Shown here: positions 21,081-33,338 of the stretch, in pieces
Layout of the letters: the number at the start of each line of letters is the position of its first letter
Numbering within the stretch: the first letter of the stretch is position 1
Assembly: GCF_010389155.1 (NCBI RefSeq)
Contig: NC_057769.1
Coordinates: 8,990,735-9,054,734, forward strand
Direction: 5' to 3'
Length of the DNA stretch: 64,000 nt
Source of the DNA: Erigeron canadensis
Taxonomy: Eukaryota; Streptophyta; Magnoliopsida; Asterales; Asteraceae
The notes under the pieces: model-generated
Databases searched by the model: none
Told to the model about the DNA's origin: nothing
The model's input: the letters and a program-made list of their open reading frames with translations, nothing else
Translations under genes and position numbers: made by a program

Positions 21081-24000
21081 ATGGATTCTTGGATTACTTC
21101 TGTTTCATGTTCTTCAAGCTCTGTTGTGCCTGAAAATGCATCAGGAATTTTGCTTATTCTTCAATGGTTAAGATTCATATTCCTATCTCCATGTCCTCAA
21201 AGGGCTCTTTTGACCTCCATTGATGTTATCTTTTTGTTCATCCTTTTCGTTTTCGCTATTCAAAAACTGTATTCAAGATTCACCTCCAGCAACACTGCTT
21301 CACATGTTCATGAGCCTCTTATTACTAGAACCAGAGTTGGTGTCAGCACAAATCTTTGGTTTAAGTTGTCTCTTATCGTGACATCTGTTTTAACAGTTTT
21401 CTCAATTGTTTCATCGGTTTTGGCATTTACACAAAATACCCAAATGCCATGGAAGTTGATTAATGGAATATGTTGGTTAGTCCAAGGTTTATCTTTCCTT
21501 GTGATTACTGTTTTGATCATTCATGAAAAGAGATTTAAAGCTGTCACTCATCCATTATCTCTGCGGGTTTTCTGGGTTGTGAATTTCGTAGTCATTGCTT
21601 TATTGGCATCCTCCAGTATTGTCCGACTAGTTTCTGGTACTGGAGACATTTCAGTTTACAGATCCGAAGATATAATTTCGTTGATATGTCTGCCGTTTTC
21701 AGTATTTCTGCTGGTTTTATCAGTAAATGGATCAACTGGGATCATAATGTTGACCGAATCAGAATCCCTAAACGGAAATGATAATGGTAAAGTCATACCT
21801 GCTGATGAGTTGAGCAAGTCATCAATCGTGAGTGGATGGGCATCAGCTTCAATCCCATCGAAAGTCTTTTGGCTGTGGATGAACCCGTTGTTGACCAAAG
21901 GGTACACTACCCCTCTAAAACTCGAGGACATTCCATCGCTTTCACCTGAACATCGAGCTGAGAAAATGTCAAAGCTTTTTGAAGAAAAATGGCCTAAGCC
22001 TTGTGAAAACTCAAAACATCCTGTCCGACTCACATTGATCCGATGTTTCTGGAAACATGGCGCTTTCACAGCATCCCTTGCAGTTCTGAGACTCTGTGTT
22101 ATGTATGTTGGGCCTCTATTGATCCAAAGATTTGTTGATTACACTGCGGGGAAGAGAACCTCCCCATATGAAGGTTATTACCTGATAATGATACTTCTTG
22201 TTGCAAAATTTGTTGAAGTTTTATCATCCCACCAGTTCAATTTTCATTCTCAGAAGTTGGGAATGTTGATCCGGTCCACGTTGATAACTTCATTATACAA
22301 AAAGGGATTACGTCTCACATGTTCTGCTCGACAATCACATGGTGTTGGACAGATTGTGAACTACATGGCTGTTGATACACAGCAACTCGGTGATATGATG
22401 CTTCAGTTGCATGCTATTTGGCTTATGCCGGTTCAAGTTTCAGTGGCATTAGGTATTCTTTACACTTACATTGGAGTGCCAGCTTTGGTATCTTTGGTCG
22501 GGATCTTGTTGGTTCTAATGTATGTCGTTTTGGGTACTAAAAGGAACAACAGATTTCAATATAATATAATGCGAAACCGAGACTTGAGGATGAAAGCCAC
22601 CAATGAGATGCTTAACTATATGAGGGTGATTAAGTTCCAAGCATGGGAAGAACATTTCAACAAGAGGATTCAAGCGTTTCGTGAGTCTGAATATGGATGG
22701 CTTACCAAATTCATGATCTCAATAGGTGGAAATATGATCGTGTTGTGGAGCGCCCCTTTGTTTATTTCTTCCCTCACTTTTGGGAGTGCGATTTTGCTAG
22801 GAATCCCACTTGATGCAGGAACAGTGTTCACTGCCACATCATTGTTCAAGAACTTGCAAGAGCCAATTCGAACATTCCCTCAATCAATGATCTCAATCTC
22901 TCAAGCCATGATCTCACTGGGAAGATTGGATGCATTTATGTTGAGTAAGGAGTTAAATGAGGAAGCAGTGGAGAGGCAGGAGGGTTGCAGTGGCAGCATG
23001 GCGATTGAGATAAAAAATGGGTGTTTTAGTTGGGACGATGAAGCGGCTGAAGGTGCTGCAGTCAAGAATTTGAACTTTGAGATAAAGAAAGGTGAACTAG
23101 CAGCAATCGTTGGCACAGTAGGTTCAGGGAAATCATCTCTTCTCTCAGCCGTTATTGGTGAAATGCACAAAATCTCCGGGAAGGTACCATTAATCTTTAT
23201 TGAAAGTCATTGGTGGATGGGCTAAGTAATTTAAATAAAAAAACAAAAGCTATAAACTTTGTTAATGGTATAACAGGTAAAGGTATGTGGGAGTACAGCA
23301 TACGTTGCACAAACATCATGGATTCAAAATGGGACAATTCAAGACAACATCTTGTTCGGGTTGCCAATGGATAGACAAAAGTACAAAAAAGTAATCAAAA
23401 ACTGTTGCTTGGAGAAGGACTTGGAGATGATGGAATTCGGTGATCAGACAGAAATTGGTGAGCGTGGGATTAACCTTAGTGGTGGGCAGAAGCAGAGAAT
23501 TCAACTCGCCCGAGCTGTTTACCAAGATTGTGACATTTATCTTCTTGATGATGTTTTTAGTGCTGTTGATGCACACACTGGTTCAGAAATATTTAAGGTA
23601 ATCATAGTAGAATCAAAATCTACCGTCGTGTTTGAGTTAAGAACTTAACAGTTTGTTTTTTGATTTTGATCAAAGGAATGTGTGAGAGGGGTCCTTCGGA
23701 AGAAGACAATCTTGCTCGTGACGCACCAAGTTGATTTTCTCCATAACGTTGATCTGATCTTGGTATGCATCCTAATCTCTAATTTAGTTTTGCAGACTAC
23801 AGTTTTCATTGTTAATTCAGACTAGAATTTAACTTAAACTCTGTTAGGTTATGCGAGATGGGATGGTTGTTCAATCAGGAAAGTATGATGAACTACTAGA
23901 ATCTGGACTCGATTTTAAAGCTTTAGTTTCTGCCCATGAAACCTCTATGAACCTAGTGGAAATGGAAGCTACAACATTGGATAAAAGCTCCCCTAAACCT

Positions 24001-26747
24001 CTTGAAAAATCTCCTAGCCTACACATCGAAGAAGATCAAAAGGTTTTAGAACGATCCATTTCTAGTAAAATCATTGGCACATCAAAATTAATCCAAGAAG
24101 AAGAGAGGGAAACAGGAAGAATCAGCTTAAACGTTTATAAGATTTATGTGACCGAGGCTTTTGGATGGTGGGGTGTGATTGCTGTTATGTTGTTTTCAGT
24201 ATTGTGGCAAGGCTCACAGATGGCAAGTGATTACTGGTTGGCCTATGAAACTGCTGATGACCGTGCTTCCTCTTTTAACCCTTCACTGTTTATAGAAGTC
24301 TATACAGCTATAGCAGGTGTATCACTGGTTTTGGTATTTGGTAGAATCATATGTTCAACTATCCTCGGGCTTAAAACTTCCCAAATCTTTTTTCAACGGA
24401 TTCTTCACAGCATCCTTCATGCTCCAATGTCATTTTTTGACACTACACCTTCAGGAAGAATTCTTAGTAGGGTAAAGATTCTTAATCTTTACTACTTAAC
24501 TGCTAAACCTTCAGAGAGAAGCATCTTATAGTTAAGTATTTGATCTTTTCAGGCATCAAGTGATCAAACAAACATCGATGTCTTCCTTCCATTTATGATG
24601 AGCCTGACCCTTGCCATGTTCATAACAGTGCTTGGAATTATCATTGTCACTTGCCAGAATGCTTGGCCAACTGTGTTCCTACTGATTCCTCTCGGTTGGT
24701 TAAATTTTTGGTATCGGGTATGTTTCATTTATTTAACGAGTTAATGATACAATAACGTGACTTGGAAATCTGATCTGATCTAATGGCCTGACTGTTTCAG
24801 AGATACTATCTTTCAACTTCCCGAGAAATTACACGACTTGACTCGATAACAAAAGCACCTATTATCCACCATTTCTCGGAGAGTGTTGCAGGGGTTATGA
24901 CAATTCGATGTTTTAGGAAGCAGGACAGGTTTGTTCAAGAGAACGTTGACCGTGTAAATGGAAACCTAAGAATGGACTTCCACAATAATGCTTCGAATGG
25001 GTGGTTGGGTTTCCGTTTGGAGTTCATTGGAAGCTTATTTCTATGTATTTCCACAGTGTTCATGATCATTCTACCTAGCAGTATAATGAAACCAGGTATA
25101 TTCATAACTTAACCCTATAATCATTCTTTTTTGTTTTTTTTTAACGAACTAATTTTGAAATGGGCCGCCTCGATCAGAAAACGTTGGACTATCACTCTCT
25201 TATGGATTGTCACTTAACGGAGTGTTGTTTTGGGCTCTATACATGAGTTGTTTTGTGGAAAACCGAATGGTTTCTGTTGAAAGGATCAAACAGTTCACTA
25301 ACATACCTTCAGAAGCGGAATGGGTTAAAAAAGATAACCCCCCTCCTTCAAATTGGCCTTCTCAAGGCAATGTACAGCTCAAGGATTTACAGGTAACTTA
25401 CAGCTATCTATATAAAGCATTTCACCCCTCCCACATTTCTCAAAAAAGAAGTTGAACTACCTAAAGTGTCCTTCACCTTTATTCATTATTTTAAACATCT
25501 CCACTTGATATACTTATAATACCCTTAATTATTAAATTAATTCACAACATGTACCCCTTAACTCCTATAACAACTACACTACTCCCTTTTACATCAATAT
25601 CATACACTACCCATCGCCACCACCACCACCTATCAACACCACCGCTGGTGCCGCTACAGCCATCGCCGCATCGTACAGGCATCCGCCTATTGAGATCCTA
25701 TATCTATATTGAGAACTCTTTCTAAGGAAATATCAGTTGAAGTTCTTGAATATTTGTTTGTGATTACAGGTTAGATATCGTTCAAACACCCCTCTAGTGA
25801 TCAAAGGGATTACCCTAAGCATTAACGGAGGTGAAAAGATCGGTGTAGTTGGTAGAACTGGAGGTGGAAAGTCAACTTTAATCCAGGTTCTGTTCCGATT
25901 GGTGGAGCCATCTGGTGGCAGTATAGTCATTGATGGCATCAACATATCTACTCTAGGGCTACATGATCTAAGGTCACGGTTTGGTATCATTCCTCAAGAG
26001 CCAATCCTTTTTGAAGGCACTGTTAGAAGTAATATCGATCCCATTGGTGAACATTCTGATGAAGAGATCTGGAGGGTAATCTTGTATTCTTGTTACCAAT
26101 AATTTCATCTTTTGACCTCCATTGAGTCATCTAATGCAGTAACTTGTTTTGCAGAGTCTTGAGCGGTGCCAACTTAATGATGTTGTAGCTGCAAAACCTG
26201 GTAAACTAGATTCTGCAGGTACCAAAAACTAAGAAAACTCTAAAGTGTGGCTTTCATAGATAGCAGAAGTTCCGTGTTTCTATATTTAAAAAAAAATACT
26301 GTTTGTTGTTTCTAGTTGTTGATAATGGCGATAATTGGAGTGTGGGACAACGGCAACTTCTTTGTTTAGGACGAGTGATGCTAAAGCACAGCAAGCTGTT
26401 ATTCATGGACGAAGCAACAGCATCTGTTGATTCACAAACAGATGCCGTCATTCAGAAAATCATACGCGAGGACTTTGCTGATTGTACCATCATTAGCATT
26501 GCTCACCGAATTCCAACTGTCATGGACTGTGATCGTGTTTTAGTCATTGATGCTGGTAAGTCTTGTTCTTGTCTAAATAAAACAAGCTGAGTATGTTCTT
26601 TTAAACTTGAACTCACTGATTTGTGAACTTGTTTTGTTGGAAACAGGTTATGCCAAAGAATTTGACAAACCTTCAAAGTTAATTGAGAGACCTACTCTGT
26701 TTGGGGCATTGGTTCAAGAGTATGCTCACCGGTCCTCTGGTTTATGA
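21081..26747 (+). CDS. ABCC4-like: ABCC (MRP-type) ABC transporter, copy 2
   Basis: Same role and layout as copy 1. Exons: 21081-23183, 23277-23597, 23676-23762, 23848-24471, 24553-24717, 24801-25095, 25178-25392, 25770-26075, 26155-26218, 26316-26555, 26647-26747. All join in frame to 1506 residues with stop TGA. TMD0, TMD1, NBD1 ([17 protein letters not shown]), TMD2 and NBD2 ([26 protein letters not shown]) are all present. Like copy 1 it has Gly rather than Ser before the Gly-Lys-Ser of the second Walker A, and it carries the same intron-7 insertion. Exons 8-11 and their introns are nearly the same as in copy 1. The first exon reads through into intron 1 for about ten codons, which is not a real end. 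Confidence 0.95.
25425..25700. repeat. CCGCC/CACC-rich insertion in intron 7 of ABCC copy 2
   Basis: Orthologous to the insertion at 6235-6575 but shorter in its trinucleotide-like CGCC part. It is absent from copies 3 and 4. The ends are approximate. Confidence 0.6.
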
Positions 26748-27385
26748 AAAGCTGTAATCAAATGAACCCAGTTGACCTTAGATTTCTTGTTCTCTAGGAT
26801 TATGGGGCCCAGTTTAGATAAATTTTTAAGTGGTGTAATTTTTTTTGTTGTATTATGAAGAGTGTAACTTGAATCTATTTATTAATATAGCCTGAGGGCA
26901 TCTAAATAAGCTCCCAACTGGTTGTAAATTGTGCTTGTGCTATACTAATAGTATTTGGCTTTAGTATGATTGTGTAGGTACAATTTTCAATCAATGATGT
27001 CTTCATAATGGATCTTTTTAAAATCCATGTCAATATGTTCCTATTGATGGGACTTTTCTTCTATTTGATATGGGTTGGAGGAACGAAGTGCACACACGTA
27101 GAAGTCAATGCGGGTACGGACCTGCTTTCCCCTTGCGAGGTCCTAAGGGCACCGTCCCGAGCGGGGACCAGCACCCTGAGGCGGTCTCGTTGGGCAGACA
27201 GCAAGTAAGGTCTTGCAACCATGTCTTCGATTTTACGACCAGAAACAAGAACACAATTTCCTTCGTAATAGGTTCTATCATTGACAACATATTACGGGTT
27301 ACCTGATCCGCACGTCTTTATCCTACTAAAACAATCTAAAAGCCATATAATCATCTAAGTAAAAGAAGAAAAGAGGTAATTATAA
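26748..27385. other. 3' flank of ABCC copy 2, duplicated block
   Basis: Matches the copy-1 flank from 'gcatctaaataagctccca' through the GC-rich patch with 'gcgaggtcctaagggcacc'. The small ORFs here are not supported as genes. Confidence 0.55.
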
Positions 27386-27389
27386 GTTA

Positions 27390-27610
27390 AATCCTCAGTT
27401 CCTCACCAGAATTTCATTCAGGCATTTTATCGAACACATCATATGCACATCTAAAATTTGAAACAAGAAAAGAAAGCAGAGCGATGCATACCTCTGAATT
27501 GGAACTACGATCAGAAAGCTCACTAATTTCACATGCACGGCCAAACAATCAGAAGCTACGAGCATAATTTTCTGTAAAAAACTCTTTCGTTGGTTAATAT
27601 ATTTCACATG
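27390..27610 (-). pseudogene. Remnant of an unidentified gene (second copy)
   Basis: Parallel to 8500-8700. The PPR-like piece here reads AYDVFDKMPE followed by a TGA stop. The other exon-like piece still has its GTATG donor, but its frame is changed by small indels. It has decayed beyond function. Confidence 0.35.
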
Positions 27611-27757
27611 AAAATAGAAACTAAACGGGTACTGTTTGCCGCTGATTGTTTTTTGTTTCCGTACTATATAAAACAATGTTTTTCAAACTTTCAAAGTCTT
27701 TAAAATACATAAAATATATTTTTCAAATGTTAAATTTTTTCTCCACCTACACACTAA

Positions 27758-28052
27758 AGGGTGGACGGAGGACCTTACCACCCTTCCCTTTTCCGGTTTT
27801 CCTTCTCTTCCCCGCTTGATGCCTAATGCTAAGAATATCTTACCATCATTCCTCATCCTTTTCTATTTAATAAATAAATAAAGAAAGAAAAGACAAAAAA
27901 AAAGCAAATAAAGACAAAATAAGATAGGCAGCAAAAGAGACACCGTGGTCACCAATTCGCTCCCCACCCTACCGGTTACCGGGGGGTCGGCGCGGTGTTT
28001 AAACCGGTACCGGATAGGTACATGTCTCCTCCCCAGGGCGCTCCGTCCACCT
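27758..28052. mobile_element. PIF/Harbinger-like MITE
   Basis: AGGGTGGACGGAG at the left end and CTCCGTCCACCT at the right end form inverted tips, flanked by TAA on both sides (27755-27757, 28053-28055). The interior holds a GC-rich accggttaccggggggtc patch and no transposase. Confidence 0.65.
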
Positions 28053-28315
28053 TAATATACCCCAAAATATTTTCTAACCCCACTGCCCGCGTAAAACACG
28101 GAAGAACCATAAAAAAATACATTTATACATAAAAAAAAATACCGACATAATAGAAAAAAAAATATTATAGTTATAAAAAATTGAAAGAATAAAAAAAAAG
28201 TAACACAAACTACCAATGAAAACATAAATACTTTTATACATCTTCATGTACTTTGGAAAAAACTACAAATCTAGCATTTTATTTTATTTTTGATTATCTT
28301 CAATTATATATATAA

Positions 28316-28560
28316 AACCAATTTGGTTGGATAAGTGGTTAGAGCATTTGCTTTTGGAGATAGAGGTCATGGGTTCAATCATTATGTACAGCAAGGCTGG
28401 AGATCCTTTTCTACCTTTGGTAGAACCTGGAAGCAGTCTTTCTACCTTTAGTAGGGGTAAAGTTGTCTACATCTCAACCTCCCCGTACACCGTCGAAGAC
28501 GGTGCTTGAGACCAAAAACCCGTGAAAGACGGCATTATGAGTTACTTTACTTTTTCTTTT
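28316..28560 (+). mobile_element. Full-length tRNA-derived SINE with LINE-like tail
   Basis: The head has box A (ggataagtggttagagc) and box B (GGTCATGGGTTCAATC) at tRNA-like spacing. The 3' part, 'ggaagcagtctttctacctt' through 'caacctcccc', resembles the 3' end of the LINE at 60445-60520. The element is flanked by cttcaattatatatataa (28298-28315) and cttcaagtatatatataa (28561-28578), a target duplication with one mismatch. A truncated relative is at 8745-8912. Confidence 0.85.
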
Positions 28561-28578
28561 CTTCAAGTATATATATAA

Positions 28579-29042
28579 CATAGTTATAAAAACATTTGTA
28601 AATATCTTGTATTTTAGTATTAGAATGTAAATATATATTAGTCAATCAGCGTAGCAAATTACACTAAGTAACATATGTACGAAATTTGTATATTGAAAAG
28701 CCCTAAGAAAAAGAACAAGCTATCAAATTGTTAATAATACAAGAAGATAAATATTATTATTTTAAAAAAAAATTGATAAATAAAAAGTTGGATAGATAAA
28801 TATGTGTAATTGTGTTTTAGTTCAAACAAATTATCTAAAGCTAAAGGACTAATATCATGTTTCTTTAAAACTTTAATCAAAGATGATGTAATCAATTTGA
28901 TCTAAAGGTAGAGATTAAAGATAGAAATTTAATAAAGGGTTAAGATTACTTCGTATTGCTATCTAAAGGTTTTCTTTTAATATATATTAAAGATTTAAAA
29001 ATCTCTACCTAATACATGTATACTACTCTTAATAAAGTTATA
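28579..29042. other. AT-rich spacer without recognisable feature
   Basis: Nothing beyond low-complexity AT-rich sequence could be supported. Confidence 0.5.
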
Positions 29043-30238
29043 AGTAAATTACACTTTTCGTCCCTGAAATTGACACGTTTTTCACTTTTGAACCCTAAAG
29101 TGAAAAAAATACAATTTTGACCTTAAACTTGGTCAATTTTTCCAAACGTGGTCCTTTGGCCAGACAGAGTTGAATTTTGGCCGTTAACGTTACACCCGAG
29201 GGACTACAAGTGAAAAATGTGTCAACTTTAGGGACGGAAATTGTAATTCATTCTTTCATTCATCTTTGCCAACAAAATTCCGGCCTCCGATCTTCTTCTC
29301 CAATGGACTCACAAACTTATTATTTACACCCAATGACCAACTCCATTTCTAGCTAACCATTGACCAACGAAAAGTGAAAATCATACAAATAAATTTATTC
29401 CTGCATTCGTTTTTTTTTTTCCGGTCATCCTTTCTAATGAAATTTTCCGACTAGACATTTTATTTTCCGATGATACCTAATAAAAACTTGACTTTTAATC
29501 CAAATCTAAACCAAAAAACAAAACCATTTAATCAAATGTTACGATATCAATTTCATACGTACGAGTGGATTTTTGTTTACAACCAAAACATTACAGCCAG
29601 CCAACCAAGATAAGAAAAGAATTCACCCGTTATCAATTTATGCTCAGAAAAAAACTTATAAGATATTGCAGATAAGTATCATCATCGCCAGTAATATACA
29701 TTTAACATCAAACCAGCCAGCCAGATAGAAATATAAATATAATTAAGCACAAGCAGCGGATAATATACCACATAATATATAATTTTGAAGGGTTGTTGAT
29801 TGATAGATGAATGGGGAGTTTAGAAATCATTGGCTCAAACATAAGGACGACAAACATATCATGAAAGTGGCAAGAAAGAGTGATAAAGAGAGAGGGGGCA
29901 ACCACCCTTTTCGTCGGTCAATGGCTAGCTAAAAATGGAGTTGGTCATTGGGTAAAAATAATAAGTTTGCGAGTCCATCGGAGAAGATGACCAGATGTCG
30001 GAATCTTGTTGGAGAAGATGAATGGAAAAATGAATTACATTTTATGTCCCTAAAGTTGGCACGTTTTTTACTTTTAGTTCCTCTGGGTAATGTTAACGGC
30101 CAAAATTTAACTCTGTCTGGCCAAAGGACCACGATTAAAAAAATTTGCTAAGTTTAAGGTCAAAATTGTAATTTTTTCACTTTAAGGATCAAAAAATAAA
30201 AAACGTGTCAACTTTAAAAACGAAAAGTATAATTTACT
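29043..30238. mobile_element. Non-autonomous Mutator-like element with very long TIRs
   Basis: The left 330 bases (from gtaaattacacttttcgtcc) and the right 330 bases (to gaaaagtataatttac) are imperfect reverse complements. Matching parts include tggtcctttggccagacaga with its complement near 30110, and caatgaccaactccatttct with its complement near 29935. The 530-bp core has no recognised coding domain. No clean target duplication was seen. Confidence 0.7.
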
Positions 30239-31660
30239 CTAAAATTATTTACAACATTCATCTTTTAATCTTAAAAAAATTACTACACCTACCATTTTTT
30301 ACATTAATAACCACATTAGAATCATCATTTTTTTCAACGTTACCGCTAATATATTCCGTATGTACATATCAATCTTGACTTTGCATGAACAACATAATTT
30401 TCATTTTGTCCCAATGAAAGTTATGATTTATGAATACAAAATAATACCAATGTAGGTGCCATCTTATTAAGTTTTAATTCCAATTTAGAAAACACACCCC
30501 AAAAATTAAAAATAAAAATAGCAAAGTATACATTGTAATCTCAAATTTTGTTCCAACATAAATAAGAAATGCTTTCATAGTTTCATAGATTACCTAAGTT
30601 GACTATTCTTTATAACGACATGATAAAAAGTTTTTTTTTCTTTTAGTCTAACAAGATAAATTGAAACTTTTTTTAAAGTTCGTTACTTATAATTTAATGA
30701 AACTGGAAGTATATTAATATAAGGAAATCGATAAACATAACCTATGTAAAAGAGTTTATTTCATGCACAAATGATTTGCATATTTTATATAATCATCTCT
30801 TGAATTCAAGGACTATGATTTAATTTACAGCTATCCGTTTATGTGATAAAAGTAAAAACTCTTATACATAGCCTCCCTTGATACAATATAGCTTAAATCC
30901 AAATATATATTTTCCTTATTGTAGAAAACTGTTCACCAAACAAGATTAGATTGAGTTTCAATTCTAATGTTTTTAGGCCTAAGACCAAAACCATACCCAT
31001 ATGAATAGTGTTGGACCAAAAAGCCGGTTAGGACAGCGATACAGGTTATAAACCGGTTTCAGTTTTAGCCTAATTATTCGGCTGGTAGCCCATTTAAATT
31101 TACGATCCTTAAGACTCGGTTACTAAGTAGTTACCAAAATTGGTTTATAATCGGTTTCTTTAAGGCTATTTTTACCGGTATTTTAAGTAACTTATTGACA
31201 ATCACGTCGGATATCTAAGTGTCAAGTCATGAACTATTAGCAATCATGTCGAATATTTAAGCCAAGTGTTGAATTAAGTCGAATATTTTAGGTAAAATAT
31301 TGAATTATTAGCAATTACGTATAACAACTTTGAATTTTTAGCAACTTTTAAGTGAACAATTAGCAGTCATGTCTGGCAAACTATAAATCATTAGCAATTA
31401 CATTGAATATTTGAGGAAAAATAATCGGTTATTAACTGGTTGTTGTAACCAAACAACTGTAGAGAGACTGCATATGGTATCATAGGAGTTGCTAAACATG
31501 GATTGAAGGGACGGATCACAAATCGGTCTAAACTGTCTGGGAAAAACAAGACTAACCCACATAAAACTAAAAGCCGGTGAAAACTGGTTATAAACTGGTT
31601 CTTTCAATTACAAGTTACTAAATCGCCATAAAGCCGCTTATCGGGACCGAATAATAGATT
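30239..31660. repeat. Duplicated intergenic block (second copy)
   Basis: From about 30490 it aligns with 12940-14330, including the ACCGGTT/TTAGCAAT array, and lacks the SINE present there. The first part (30260-30360) carries a degenerate acattaataac repeat of the CCACC family. No genes. Confidence 0.65.
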
Positions 31661-31818
31661 TTGACATTATCTTCTTTAATAAATCAATTTGATGTGAGCA
31701 GTACATTATTGTCCTTATTTGAAACTTTTACATAAATATTTGATTTAGCAATACTAAAACAAGAGATGTGTTTGTTTGATAGGTTGGACTACTGGTTTCA
31801 ATGGGGGATGGAGATTTT

Positions 31819-31983
31819 CTCAAGTTGAAAATAACTTGAGGGGTTAAGTTAGAGAAATAGTGGCCATTAGATTATACTTAAGAGTCAAGATTTAAAGATG
31901 ATCATTAAATCTTGTTCTATGATTTTAATCCAAAGGTCAATATTTCTTTAACTTAACCCCTGTTAAGAATATAACTTGAGGTA
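31819..31983. mobile_element. Foldback MITE
   Basis: The left arm ctcaagtt..aacttgaggggttaagtta is mirrored by taacttaacccctgttaag..aacttgag at the right, with further pairing inside around 'taaatcttg'. It belongs with the hairpin at 12519-12618 on sequence similarity. Confidence 0.65.
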
Positions 31984-32545
31984 ATCCCTGGGAGGGGTCA
32001 CTGGTTCAAAATCCGTTCCCCTTTATCTTTTTTTGTTTTTTGTTTATCTCATTGTTTAATTGATGTTTGTTACATTTCACCCCTCATTTTTGTTTGATTT
32101 GAAAATAACATTTTGGCCCTTTTTTTGCAATTTTTTTGTTTTGTTTGAATTTTAAGGGTTTTTTAAAAATATTTTAGTTTATTTTGATTTTATTTTGGAA
32201 GTTTCTTTTAACATTTTGTTTTTCTTTTTATATTCGTTTTGTAACTTTTTGTTATTTCAACTTTTTCATTTTAAAACCTTTTTGTTTTCATTATACTTTT
32301 CAATTTCTTCAACAATTCCTGGTGTAACATTAGATTATTTATCTGAAAAACTTTTTTCTTTAACATTTTGTTGTAGTTTTGTTTTTCGGATTTTTTTTTA
32401 ACATTTTGTCTGTAGGTCATTTTTTAAAGTAAACATAAACATGATTATGTCGTGGTATTGTCCTTAAAAAGGAAAACGAATACGTTCCAACTATGATTCT
32501 TCTAACATTTGTTTTATTTTTGTAAAAATTTGTGGTTTTTTTTAT
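31984..32545. other. T-rich spacer without gene
   Basis: Low-complexity, T-rich DNA up to the tip of the large Mutator-like element. The last bases, tttttttat (32537-32545), are probably its target duplication. Confidence 0.5.
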
Positions 32546-32670
32546 GGGAAAATTACCTCTTTGGTCAAATTAGAGAGGTGTTGCCTTACATTAGACAACT
32601 TAAAAAAAAAGGACCAATTTGGTCACAAAAGCCGTGGCCTACAGTGGCAAAACTCACGGAACACTTTCTA
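32546..32670 (+). repeat. Left terminal inverted repeat of the MULE
   Basis: Pairs with 41326-41450 with few mismatches up to 'gaacactttc'. Similarity fades after that point. Confidence 0.85.
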
Positions 32671-33338
32671 TCCAATAAGAATTATACACGTCAACAATCC
32701 TCCCACTTTTCCCATTCTTTCCCCCCTACATTCTTCCACTCTTCAGTAAAAAGAAAGAAAAGGGATCCCAAAAGAAAAACCCTAACTATCTTAATCTTCA
32801 TCAATCATAATCCTATTTCACATAATTACAAAACCCTAATGCTGCTCTCACGAAGATGATGCTGCTCGTGCTCTAACTTTTGTCACAAAACCCTAAAAAT
32901 GTTTAACCATAATGCTGCTCGTGGTGTAATGGAAATTTTAGGTTTTTTTTCAAAACTTTAATGGCGGGATACGACAATATGATTCACAAGGTTTGTGTTT
33001 TGTTGCTTTTCTGATTACTAATCTATATTGTAGTATATATTACTGATTTTTTTTTATATTTTTCAGGCTAGTGGCTATTAATAATAATACCCATAATAAT
33101 AATAATAGTAATAATAAGGGAACAACATGCAGGTGCAAATGAGGTAATATTCCCAAATTGTCTTATTCTTTTAAATAATATCATAATATATAGTCAATAT
33201 ACGAAAACGACATGTTTGAAGTTTATATACCCTAACAAAAAGATATGAAAACGACATGTTTAACGCTGAAAATGTTATTTTTGTATTTTTTTTTTTGGGT
33301 GCTTATATTTTCATAAGTATTTGCTTTCAAATGTATAT

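Noticed and set aside
27008..27208. Small ORF starting MDLFKIHVNMFLLMG downstream of ABCC copy 2.
   Set aside because: The same region after copies 1 and 4 has shifted frames, so the ORF is not conserved.
28316..28400. Possible tRNA genes at the box A/box B sequences (also 12643, 13227, 19331).
   Set aside because: Flanking stems do not close into a cloverleaf, and each sequence is followed by a non-tRNA body with target duplications. These are SINEs.
32195..32401. Phe-rich 68-aa ORF.
   Set aside because: Translation of a T-rich low-complexity tract just outside the MULE.
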